A stretch of 28,917 nucleotides of DNA from Chara braunii (taxonomy: Eukaryota > Streptophyta > Charophyceae > Charales > Characeae): NCBI GenBank assembly GCA_003427395.1, contig BFEA01000366.1:489018-517934 (forward strand), given 5' to 3'. A model generated the notes under the pieces. It made no database searches, was not told the DNA's origin, and saw only the letters and a list, made by a program, of their open reading frames with translations. A program made the translations under genes and the position numbers. Below, piece by piece: positions 8,662 through 16,700 of this stretch. Position 1 is the first letter of the stretch. Every line of letters starts with the position of its first letter.

Positions 8662-9053
8662 GTGAGCACGCCGTTCGACACAATAATAAACCTCCCGTTG
8701 CCGGGACCACCATCAGTCCGTCAGACCCTTCTGCGGATGTCCAACAGTTCTTTCGTGATGATGAATGCCGTTGTCGACACACAGGAAAGACCACACATAG
8801 CCTGGGAAAGAAAAAAAAAAAAAAAAGAAAAGAAAAAAAAACATGGATACGATTTCCAGTCTTTTTTTGTGATTTCCTCGTTGGTACAGAAAAACATTAT
8901 GGCCGAGATTAGCACACACTTCAACAACATAAACCACCCGTTTGTGGGACCACCACCATCACTCCGACGGACCCTTTGGCAGATCTCCGACAGTTCTTAC
9001 GTCATGATGAATGCATTTACCAAGGCACAGGACAAACCATACATCGCTGAAAG
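8662..9053 (+). CDS. Duplicated coding-like module
   Basis: One open frame contains two related modules, 8662-8810 and 8908-9053, separated by an A-rich spacer. Module 1 has RQTLLRMSNSSFVMMNAVVD and module 2 has RRTLWQISDSSYVMMNAFTK. Several differences are synonymous (GTG/GTC, GCC/GCA, ATA/ATC), which favours past coding. The SS-FVMMNA-x-P-I pattern faintly recalls the start of a PAS/LOV core, but the flavin-binding motif is not present. Each module ends abruptly in an A tract. It could be an exon duplication in a pseudogene. Confidence 0.35.
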
Positions 9054-9197
9054 AAAAAAAAAAAGGGGGGGGGGGTTTAAAACGAAAAGAGAAACAAAAA
9101 CAAGACCAAAAAAGAAAGAAGACAAAACAAAAAACAAAAGAAAAACGAGAAGCCTAGCTCAGTACGTACACAATACTACACACCCACAAACGGTTGA

Positions 9198-9311
9198 AAT
9201 AAAGACCCAACTTCGAGTCCACAGATGCAACCAGATGACCAGAGATTCTTGAATTACATTGGGCAGGTCAGTTCAATGATGAAACCTCGATGCCGCCACC
9301 CTTATGAATGA
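9198..9311 (+). CDS. Coding-like fragment with DDQ-FLNY motif
   Basis: Open from after a TGA at 9195 to TGA 9309-9311. It reads KDPTSSPQMQPDDQRFLNYI, then GQVSSMM. It is homologous to the minus-strand fragment at 3298-3376 at both protein and DNA level. Function unknown. Confidence 0.35.
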   Translation, partial: NKDPTSSPQMQPDDQRFLNYIGQVSSMMKPRCRHPYE

Positions 9312-9353
9312 AAAACAAAAAACGAAACAGAAAAGAAAGGCCGGCATGTAAAG

Positions 9354-9480
9354 TCGTCATCTGACGCATCTTGCTCATCACCGCCCACCAGTGATTCAAA
9401 CAGTTCACCCCTCTCTGGCGGACTCCCCACCCCAAGGCAGACTAATTATGTATCAGCAACTCGAACTCAGAAACATTGAA
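9354..9480 (+). CDS. Ser/Pro-rich C-terminal coding-like segment
   Basis: Frame SSSDASCSSPPTSDSNSSPL, then SGGLPTPRQTNYVSATRTQK, stopping at TGA 9478-9480. It joins in phase to the preceding fragment if GT at 9267 and AG at 9352 are used, but that acceptor lacks a pyrimidine tract. It is a disordered low-complexity tail by composition. Confidence 0.3.
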
Positions 9481-10035
9481 AAAGAAAAGAATGTGATTCA
9501 AGGACACAGTCAGAAAAACAGGCACTTGTTCTGTTGAGGGAGGGAGGGAGGGAGGGAGGAGAGAGACTGCAAATCGAAAGGCACAAGAGGAAGAACAATG
9601 TGGACTACTCTTCAGAGAAGAGTAGATCCACTGAGGCAGGTCACTGATAAAAAATGGCTCGCCACAGCATTTCCCAAACGCCTATAACTTTTGAATGCAG
9701 CTGGCGACCATACATAGAGGGGTTCGCCGCACCACTCGCCGAACGCCAATAATACGGAATGTACCAGGCTACAAGGTAAGGACCGGATACATTCAAAATG
9801 TGGACTTTTGGCGAGTGGTCGGGCGAGCCTTCAGAGCAACAACCACAGGAATGCGTGTACATCAACATTGCCCTCAAAATTTTACGTGATTTTCTAGTTA
9901 ATGTTTTCCCTCAAAATCGACATATCCACAATCTGAGGTATAAATTTATCATGATTCGGGAGGGGAGAGAATACAAATAAATAAAGTTTAATAAACAAAC
10001 AAACAGTGTGGTCCCTTCTCCGTTTGAGAGCACAG
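9481..10035. other. No firm gene; GGGA repeat at 9538-9560
   Basis: A short (GGGA)n tract lies at the left. GGCGAGTGG-like words recur in both orientations near 9700-9830. There are AATAAA-like words near 9978. Confidence 0.3.
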
Positions 10036-10105
10036 CTGATACAAAATTTTGGCGTCCCACAAATTCCACAGTCAAATTGCTGTTGTCTTTGACATCGGTG
10101 ATCAG
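10036..10105 (+). CDS. Candidate internal exon with strong splice sites
   Basis: The acceptor follows CTTCTCCGTTTGAGAGCACAG and the donor is CAG/GTAAGA at 10106. The 70 nt between read DTKFWRPTNSTVKLLLSLTS, then VI, in one frame. On the opposite strand a Cys-rich frame (CGICGTPKFCISCALKRRRD) is also open, so strand is not certain. Confidence 0.35.
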
Positions 10106-10283
10106 GTAAGAAAGCACCTCCACATACAACAGCGACTGCTGCTGTTATAGCTGTTATACCATGGAAGAACATTAAAAAAACGACACTTTGTACAAATCCA
10201 CCACAGAGAAGAAGGCTCGAAAACGTATGCTTTGCACTAATTCACCCCAGAGAAAAGAGTTTAAAACAGATAAAACTGTTAAA

Positions 10284-10578
10284 AGCAAGCATCAAGAACT
10301 GTGTGTGCTTTGCTGCACTAAAAAGTAGGCATGGAAGAGAAAAGAGCAGAGCAACGTCCTCCGCCTCGACAAAGATCATTCCGTCAACGATAAGCAGACA
10401 TGACTCTTCCCGTTCCCCACACAAACAATACTGCAAGCATCAAGAATTGTGTCCTTTGTTGCACTAAAAAGTAGGCATGGAAGAGAAAAGAGCAGAGCAA
10501 CGTCCCCCACCTCGACAAAGATCATTCTGTCAACGACAAGCAGACATGACTCTTCCCCTTCCCCACACAAACAATCCT
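10284..10578 (+). repeat. 149-bp tandem duplication
   Basis: Units 10284-10432 and 10433-10578 are about 93% alike by eye, both with AAAAAGTAGGCATGGAAGAG and AAGCAGACATGACTCTTCCC. Both encode SRHGREKSRATS in one plus frame, but the unit length is not a multiple of three. Confidence 0.85.
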
Positions 10579-10813
10579 CCCCCCCCCGACCCTCCACAAG
10601 GCAGCCCCTGCTTAGGCATAAACTCCGGCGCTTCGAGACGGCGGGACTCACGTTCAAACTTTCTGCCCGTCGTAATTTTCATGGCACGAACTCTCGGATG
10701 AGCAAATGAAAAAGAATGACTACACAATCGGTCAGCCAATCAGGGGGAAAAAGAAAAAACAGAAAAAAGAAAAAACGAAAAGAAGAAAACAAAAAAAAAG
10801 TGGAAAACTGCAG

Positions 10814-11225
10814 TGTCAAAATCTTAACCGACACAGACGAGCTGGTACAGTGTCTAACAGACCAGCAAATTGCATCTATCTACCAGTCAGTTGCTGCTAC
10901 ATAATCTCTTCCACCAACTGAAAAACGCACCTCCGCACCCCTTCCCTCCCCCCCGACACTACCCCGCCATGTCTCAGGAAAAAAAAAAAAAAAAAACATA
11001 AGGAGAAAGCCACCCCCCACGCCAGGCCATCACAGGGACACACTGGAACATTTGCAGCAAAAAGGGCTTCCGTTTAAACTATACGATGTGACAAGAATAG
11101 ACCCTTCCATCGTGCGGCCACGTCTGAAAACCAGACCAACCACTCCCATCTCCAAGCTCTCCACCTCAAGCGAGAGAGCTAAGGGTGCCCCTGCCCCTTG
11201 CACTAGTGATGGCCTTTTCAACTGA
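10814..11225 (+). CDS. 3' end of an unidentified gene, two exons
   Basis: Exon 10814-10885 (after ACTGCAG) reads VKILTDTDELVQCLTDQQIA, then SIYQ. The donor GTCAGT at 10886 and acceptor CATCACAG at 11035 define a 150-nt intron. Exon 11036-11225 completes the Gln codon and reads DTLEHLQQKGLPFKLYDVTR, IDPSIVRPRLKTRPTTPISK and a Ser-rich tail to TGA. Phase is preserved across the junction and composition is strongly protein-like. No family recognised. Upstream exons may include 10036-10105, but that link is unproven. It converges on the minus-strand exon at 12 kb. Confidence 0.5.
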
Positions 11226-11535
11226 AATCTTCACCATAACTACAGTCGAGAGTTTCAGATGCAGGTACATCTCGAGTGCGTGTACATCGTGAGAAGCCCA
11301 ACGCACGCGTGATGCCCCACCGGAGGCCTGATCTTCAGAGACGAGAGAACGCGCTCATATCAAGCAAACCATCATCTCCAGCAATGAAGTGACGAGACCA
11401 CAGCAGGGTCATCCAAAGCGGGACAGATCTGCTCCGATCTGTACAGAAGAGGGAAGGCATACATAATACAGACTGATTGAGAGGCATGGCATGCAGCTTC
11501 CCTCTGACATAGAGCTACAGGCAGGGCAGCCCCTT
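11226..11535. other. Intergenic between convergent gene ends
   Basis: No coding frame, repeat or clear poly(A) signal was seen. Confidence 0.3.
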
Positions 11536-12180
11536 CTACACCTGCGAATTGGCGGTCGCAGCAGCATTCACCTCCTCGTCTCCATTCATGACAAGGATCG
11601 GGTGAACCATCTTCAATCCATGGTACTTGATTCCACATTACGAAATATACAAACCCCGTGCAACAGGTTCAGTTCACAACTGCCTTCCTCTGCCACTCGC
11701 TCACCTCACCTCCCGCTTCACCATTCCACAACCGGTCCTCATTCTTCCCCCCTTTGCTGCCTTCCTTTTGTCTACTTACGTTCCATCCCAAAGGAAGGGG
11801 GGGGGGGGATTTGTTAAGGCCGAACCTCTGCCTGCCCTAGCGAACGTAATGTGTTTCCTTATCTTCTAAGCAATGCGACGAGAGCATCCACCACAAGGCT
11901 CTGTCACATTCATCCTGAAAACCCCTAGCCTAAGATGTCAACGAAATTATCTGCAAAGAGTCTGCCTCTGCCTCTGTGTTCCGCATCTTCACGACGATGG
12001 AGCCTTGGAAGAAGGACGAGGAGGCTTCACATTCGGTGCTGCATCCACAGCCTTGGCAGCAATACTGCCGGCGGAACTCGTGACACCCTTGACTTTCTCC
12101 GTAGCGGTTTTCATCATCTCGGCGACATCCGGCGCATTCTTCGCCACCAACCTCTTTGCCTCTCCAAATGCAACAACCGA
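11536..12180 (-). CDS. 3' end of an unidentified minus-strand gene
   Basis: The exon starting at 12180 follows an excellent acceptor on the minus strand (branch-like TGACAAT, TTGTTTTGGTTGTGTTTCTGTAG). It reads SVVAFGEAKRLVAKNAPDVA, then EMMKTATEKVKGVTSSAGSI and AAKAVDAAPN. It either continues VKPPRPSSKAPSS to TGA at 11989-11991, or is spliced at GTGAAG (12030) in phase to 11625-11536, YHGLKMVHPILVMNGDEEVN, AAATANSQV, TAG. The Ala/Lys/Glu-rich helical composition is typical of real protein; family unknown. The composite mitochondrial insert lies just upstream, probably within an intron. Confidence 0.45.
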
Positions 12181-12357
12181 CTACAGAAACACAACCAAAA
12201 CAATATTGTCAGCTAGTCAAAAAGCACGCGTTGACCCAAATCTATCGCAGAGATGAAGCTACACCGTCTTCGTAGTTCAAGCCACACTTTCATGGTCATA
12301 AAGAACATCAAACTCGTATGAAAAAAACATACACGCGATGCATACAGTGCCACACGT

Positions 12358-12462
12358 GCGGCCCCAGGACGTAGTCGTCAAGATGCCATGGAAGCTCTGG
12401 CTAGAGCCATTAGAGCCAAATATGTGCTTGACACCAACATTGCGAAATGCTTTGATCGAACT
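12358..12462 (+). pseudogene. Group II intron reverse-transcriptase fragment (NUMT)
   Basis: The plus frame reads PGRSRQDAMEALARAIRAKY, then VLDTNIAKCFDRTRL before a stop. This matches the RT domain of mitochondrial group II intron maturases around the KYVLDADIAKCFD motif (palm, first catalytic Asp region). Only about 35 codons remain. It abuts the rpl2 fragment and probably arrived in the same mitochondrial insert. Confidence 0.8.
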
Positions 12463-12493
12463 CGATTATGTAGTGGCTGAACGACATGATTCT

Positions 12494-12940
12494 CTAAGTC
12501 AGCGAGTAATGGCTTGGACTCTTAGGAATGGTTCTGGTGGTGCATATAACATTGGTTGGTTTTCCCCAAGGAGAAACGGACCTTCGGCCTCCTTTTGTAC
12601 GTCCTTCTCCTCCTCCATGAGGATGGTCTACAGGATTCATAGCAACACCACGAACAACGGGTCGTCTTCCTAACCATCTACTTTTCCCTGCTTTCCTAAA
12701 ACTACGCTTACCATGATTCTCATTTGAAACAATACCAATGGTAGCTCGACATTGCGAATTTATAGACGCTAACGCGCTTGAGGGTAACCGCAACCTGACG
12801 GTTGCCTCATGTTTTTGAATCAATTGAGCAAAAGTCCCTGCAGCCCGAATGAATTTGGCACCTTGGCCTGGATTCCATTCAATATTATGAATCAAAGTAC
12901 CCACTGGTATATATGCTAATTGTACACAATTTCTTAGGCC
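12494..12940 (-). pseudogene. rpl2: Mitochondrial rpl2 C-terminal half (NUMT)
   Basis: The minus strand encodes ribosomal protein L2: [20 protein letters not shown] near the left end and [17 protein letters not shown] with SVSPWGKPT near the right. The HPHGGGEGR motif contributes to the peptidyl-transferase region of L2. Recognisable sequence begins at about CVQLAYIP (12937). The N-terminal half is absent and replaced by unrelated residues, so it is a nuclear copy of part of the gene, on the strand opposite to the RT fragment. Confidence 0.9.
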
Positions 12941-13064
12941 CCACTCTGCTCTGCTGGCGAGCCGCACTCGCAAGAGCGTATTCTTTTCTTTTCTTTTCTT
13001 TTATTTGATTTTCTTTCCTTCAGCCTCTCATCTCACGGCGAGCGCACCACAAAGTGGATTGATG

Positions 13065-13136
13065 GCGGAAATAGCTTAATGGTAGAGTGTAGCCTTGGCA
13101 AGGCTAAGGTTGAGGGTTCAAACCCCTTTTTCCGCT
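13065..13136 (+). tRNA. trnG: tRNA-Gly-like (mitochondrial origin) with anticodon GGC
   Basis: The full cloverleaf is present: acceptor 13065-13071 with 13129-13135, D arm with AGCTTAATGGTAGAG, anticodon arm 13090-13094/13102-13106, and T arm with GGTTCAAACC. The body matches plant mitochondrial tRNA-Gly(GCC), but loop 13095-13101 reads TTGGCAA, giving anticodon GGC (Ala) in place of GCC. The discriminator base is T. CCA is not encoded. It is part of the mitochondrial insert and probably not expressed as a functional tRNA. Confidence 0.85.
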
Positions 13137-13810
13137 CGTCAGCTTCCTCCGCTGCCTGGCCAAGAAAAGAATGGAGCCGACACCACCCCACCCTGGGGTG
13201 GGTGCGAAAGATGAACGCTTCGCAGCGGACTCCCAAAACCGCATCCATGCACGCGCATGCAGTGCGCCGCACCCCCAAAAACAGGCGTCGTGGAAAAAAA
13301 ATCGGGGAGGGGCGCGGTGTGGTGGCACAGCCCGCCCCTTACCCAGTAAAAATAGTAGAGGACGACAAAAGAAAAGAAAGTTTGGGGGCTCGCTCAACAG
13401 AGGCACTAAAAACTGTGTGTGTTTCTGAATGTGTGTGTGTACTGTCTCCTCTGTATGGTAGGGGTCTTACAGGTCCGACCACAGTCATGATGACAGCTGG
13501 TAGTGCTCTCTCAAACGTATACTAGAAAGAGGGAACAACAGAGCTGACACGCGATTTCACTGGGGTTTTTGCTAAGAAAAAAACGAAAAAGAAAAAAAGA
13601 CAGCGTTGGTGAGGACGGCTTCGCCGGCTTGTGCAGAATGATAATGTGTAACGCTCTAGAACATGCAAATATACACTCGCTTTTTTCGATGCCTTTTCTG
13701 CAAATATGCACTCGCTTTTTTCGATGCCTTTTCAGCAGCACCCATACTGTCACGATGAGCCACAGTAAGCGTACGTTGTGGCGCTGTTGCAACTCACCTG
13801 CCGTCATAAA
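13137..13810. other. No gene; small tandem repeat at 13664-13733
   Basis: Two 35-bp units TGCAAATATACACTCGC + TTTTTTCGATGCCTTTTC lie at 13664 and 13699. The rest shows no supported frame. Confidence 0.4.
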
Positions 13811-14107
13811 AGGTTATCAAAAAGTACTTGTGAATAACGACTCTTCTCCTCAACGACTCCTCTCTTCAACGACTCTTCAACGACTCTTCGCTTCAACGAC
13901 TCTTCACCGACTCTTCGCTTCAACGACTCTTCAACGACTCTTCGCTTCAAACAACTCTTCTCTTCAACGACTCTTCGCTTCAAACGACTCTTCGCTTCAA
14001 TGACTCTTCGCTTCAATGACTCTTCGCTTCAATGACTCTTCGCTTCAATGACTCTTCGCTTCAAACAACTCTTCATCAATGTTATCAACAAGTACTTGAT
14101 GAATAAG
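13811..14107 (+). repeat. 16-bp minisatellite flanked by a direct repeat
   Basis: Many units of CTTCAA(C/T)GACTCTTCG fill 13840-14070. The flanks GTTATCAAAAAGTACTTGTG-AATAA (13813-) and GTTATCAACAAGTACTTGAT-GAATAA (14080-) are near-identical direct repeats. Confidence 0.85.
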
Positions 14108-14520
14108 ATTTTTCATTGATATAAGCAAAAGTTTGTCTTATAAGCGAGAGACACGGTAAAGGGGGAGCTAAATAAGGGAATAAAAGAACTCTCGGTGTGC
14201 TCTTCGTGTCCGTCTTCTGTATTTTTTTAATCGTTCTGTACGCCCAGCTTCATGCCTTCCAAGCAGGAGAGCATCCATCACCAGTGGAGCCTAGTCTGGC
14301 ACGTCTCCGTAAGCTGACAAAGACGCCCAAGTTGACATGCAGTGGAAGCAGAAATTAGCAGAGAGTTTCTTCAATGAGAAGCCAATAATAACTCGGTACG
14401 TCAAAACAGCAAGGGTTATTTCGTTGGTGCCTTTCAGCTACCGGCTGCACATCCGGATCAGCATCCAGACGGTCTAGATCTGGATGTCCAGGTCCAGTGT
14501 CTGGTTCAGTAGGAGGTCCG
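14108..14520. other. No firm gene
   Basis: A minus frame (SGPPTEPDTGPGHPDLDRLD, 14540-14355) is open and acidic, but no splice or start support was found. Confidence 0.3.
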
Positions 14521-14643
14521 GATTGCCACCCCCCAGACAATTTAAAAAAAGGCGTTACATAGGTTGGCAGGGTGCTTTCATGATTGCCACCCCCCAGACC
14601 ATTTAAAAAAAGACGTTACACAGGTTGGTAGGGTGCTTTCATA
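14521..14643 (+). repeat. 61-bp tandem repeat, two units
   Basis: GATTGCCACCCCCCAGAC + ATTTAAAAAAAG-CGTTACA + GGTTGG-AGGGTGCTTTCAT at 14521 and 14582, about 93% alike. Confidence 0.85.
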
Positions 14644-14705
14644 AATCTCATAACAGAGATGGCGAGCTGTGCTCCCTCCAACACTGTTTCCTGTGAACTA
14701 CGATG

Positions 14706-14706
14706 N

Positions 14707-14772
<66 letters not shown>

Positions 14773-14857
14773 ACAAAGAATCTACTTCTGCCAGAACGTG
14801 AAAATGTATACTGCCACACGTGTTTGTGTGCGTGCGTGCATGCGCGAGCACGCACGC

Positions 14858-14936
<79 letters not shown>
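14706..14936. repeat. Compound microsatellite (AC)n ... (TG)n(AG)n with N
   Basis: N14706 is followed by about 29 AC units (14707-14765), then a 95-nt unique segment, then (TG)n and (AG)n. The unique segment contains GCCACACGTGTTTGTGTG, also found at about 28616-28633. Confidence 0.95.
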
Positions 14937-14938
<2 letters not shown>

Positions 14939-15059
14939 GGAGATGGGGAACCTCACCGACGGGCCTCGGTATTGCGAAAAGTTGCCCACCCGGTATGGAG
15001 GGCAAACCGGGTAAAACAGGGTGCAGGCCCAGGCCCTACCGACGAGGTCCAAATTGCAA

Positions 15060-15205
15060 ATTTGCACATGGGCCTAACAGGGGTGAAATGCAAAGAAATA
15101 GGGCCAAAAGGGCATTCCGCTCTACCTACATCTTTTAGGGGCATTTTGGCATATATCTCAACTTATAGGGGTATTTTGCAAATTATCCCTAAAAATAATA
15201 CATAT
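15060..15205 (+). repeat. Dispersed repeat (GGGGTATTTTGCAAA type), copy 1
   Basis: The block CATCTTTTAGGGGCATTTTG to CTCAACTTATAGGGGTATTT is repeated inverted at 28296-28380. Inside, GGGG(T/C)ATT(T/C)(T/C)G(C/G) words recur every 25-40 nt. Origin unknown. Confidence 0.75.
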
Positions 15206-15535
15206 TAAAAAAAAAAAAAAAAGTATTTATGAACTGTTGGAAGTGTTTGTTTTTCGTTTCTGAACACCCACGAACTGTTGATATGCAGACCTGAGTTCAA
15301 ATCAAAGATTAGAATTATCAAGTTTATACAACAATGTCAACAACCACAAAATGACCGGTGAGTTGAAGTCCCTCTGCCGTTCTTATAAAACACCAAGAGA
15401 ATGGTGTCCCAGGAACCCTCTTTTTGGGTAAAAGCAAGCGATTTCAAGAGAATGTTGAAACGGTGCCTCGATATTGTTTGAGAGTTGTTGCAGTGGTAGT
15501 TCGTTTTTAAAACAACGGTATATTATTCTCTCATG
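15206..15535. other. A17 tract then unassigned sequence
   Basis: Poly(A) at 15208-15224. A tRNA B-box-like GAGTTCAAATC lies near 15292. No frame. Confidence 0.35.
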
Positions 15536-15758
15536 ATGGGGGGTGAGTCCGGGTGATGAAAGTAGACGGGAGACACAACTAGTGGCAAATGCTCGGTCTT
15601 TGTGTTAGCAGGTCCCCACCCTACTCCCTCGCTACGCTGATTAGGGTGGGGGCCAACATGTATGTGAGAGGCAGCTATGCTTGCAGGGGTCCCCTGTATA
15701 GGCTTAGTAGTAGTAGTAGGTAGATAGTGATAGGTGAAAGTGGAGGATGCTGAAATGA
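15536..15758 (+). repeat. Dispersed repeat family R2, copy 1
   Basis: TTAGCAGGTCC-CCACCCTACT, GATTAGGGTGGGGGCCAACA, GAGGCAGCTATGCTTGCAGG and CCCCTGTATAGGCT appear in the same order at about 28075-28255. The 5' and 3' limits are approximate. Confidence 0.75.
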
Positions 15759-15759
15759 C

Positions 15760-15855
15760 TGCGAACAAGACTATAAACTCACCTCTAGGTCAGTCGCAGC
15801 CATGAAGCCTTGAAGCTGCGATTGACCTGGAGGCGAGTTTACAGTCTTGTTCGCA
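15760..15855. repeat. Snap-back hairpin, 41-bp arms
   Basis: Arms 15760-15800 and 15815-15855 pair over 41 positions with four mismatches (two of them G-T on the plus strand), around a 14-nt loop. This length and spacing would suit a small-RNA precursor or a MITE end pair. No expression evidence. Confidence 0.85.
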
Positions 15856-15893
15856 GCCCGTAGGGTTGAGTTTATACACCTGAGTCATTTTCA

Positions 15894-16151
15894 ATGTTTG
15901 GTTTTACCGGTCATTTGTACAGGCTCAATGGTCGTTGGAAGGCTGTTAGAATTGTAGGCAGGGGCATTTTAGGGGAGTGGGGTGTTATTGTAGGTGAGGG
16001 ACCGGTAGGTGGCCGTGGTTCTTTTAAAAAATGGGGGGACTTGGATAACATGCATAAATCAAGAAATTATCAAAAAATTTCTTCGATCCCCGATGTGGAT
16101 CTAACTTGGGTCCGTAGCTGCAAAGGAAGAAGGGGGGGGGGGGATATATGA
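15894..16151 (+). CDS. Hypothetical ORF, 85 aa
   Basis: ATG start, reading MFGFTGHLYRLNGRWKAVRI, with a Gly/Arg-rich middle and DVDLTWVRSCKGR near the end before a G run and stop. No family recognised and no conserved neighbour. It could be chance. Confidence 0.25.
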   Translation: MFGFTGHLYRLNGRWKAVRIVGRGILGEWGVIVGEGPVGGRGSFKKWGDLDNMHKSRNYQKISSIPDVDLTWVRSCKGRRGGGDI

Positions 16152-16237
16152 TATGCAATTGCAGTGACCGTTGGCCTAAGCCAACGAAGTTTAAAAAAAT
16201 AAATAAATAATAATAATAAAAATACAATGGAGAGAAA

Positions 16238-16525
16238 ATGACCCCCCAGATGGCAGGCGAAGGAGAAGCAGGTAGAAGTGGTTTTGGTGGGCGTTATCGT
16301 CAGGTGCTGGAGGGAATAGTGCGGGACCAGTTGGGACCAGTTGACACTGACGTGGATCACTTGGGACTAGTTGGTACAAATGTGGAACCGCCTGAAACTA
16401 GTTGGGACTGTCTTGGAACCAACATTTTTTGGGGGGGACTCGTGCTACTTGCCGCCATTGGATTTGGGATTACTGTGTGTGGGAATCGCAAGTCGGGAAC
16501 AGATTGGGACAAACTGTTGGTCTGA
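16238..16525 (+). CDS. Hypothetical small membrane protein, 95 aa
   Basis: Begins at a CTG/ATG-near start and includes an acidic stretch (DQLGPVDTDVDHLGLVGTN). One hydrophobic segment at about 64-82 (IFWGGLVLLAAIGFGITVCG) is followed by NRKSG, the positive-after-hydrophobic pattern of a single membrane span. The first half is built on degenerate GTTGGGACCAG repeats, so coding is uncertain. Confidence 0.25.
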   Translation: MTPQMAGEGEAGRSGFGGRYRQVLEGIVRDQLGPVDTDVDHLGLVGTNVEPPETSWDCLGTNIFWGGLVLLAAIGFGITVCGNRKSGTDWDKLLV

Positions 16526-16700
16526 GACTTACATCGGGACTGTGGTTTTTTTCAGCGACACATATAATTTTCTTGACTTTATTGAGTGAGCCAGACGTTC
16601 GACACCACTTCATTCAAGGTTGAGTAAAGCGTGTGTGGTCATGCATGTGAAAAAGAGGATCTAACGGGAGTATGGGTTGTTGGATTTTTTGACATGTGGT

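Noticed and set aside
9894-10172. Minus-strand Cys-rich ORF (CGICGTPKFCISCALKRRRD) resembling a transposase zinc-binding tail
   Set aside because: The plus strand has strong acceptor and donor sites around 10036-10105. The Cys spacing alone is not enough to call a family, but the strand is not settled.
13033-13278. Minus-strand ORF containing ERKKGFEPSTLALPRLHS
   Set aside because: It is the antisense translation of the tRNA-Gly, a familiar spurious ORF.
14355-14540. Minus-strand ORF with PPTEPDTGPGHPDLDRLDAD
   Set aside because: Open and acidic, but no acceptor, start context or homology was found, and it runs into a 61-bp tandem repeat.
14616-15208. Frames through the CA/GT microsatellites (129-179 codons)
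   Set aside because: They are HTHTHT / CVCVCV translations and cross an N.
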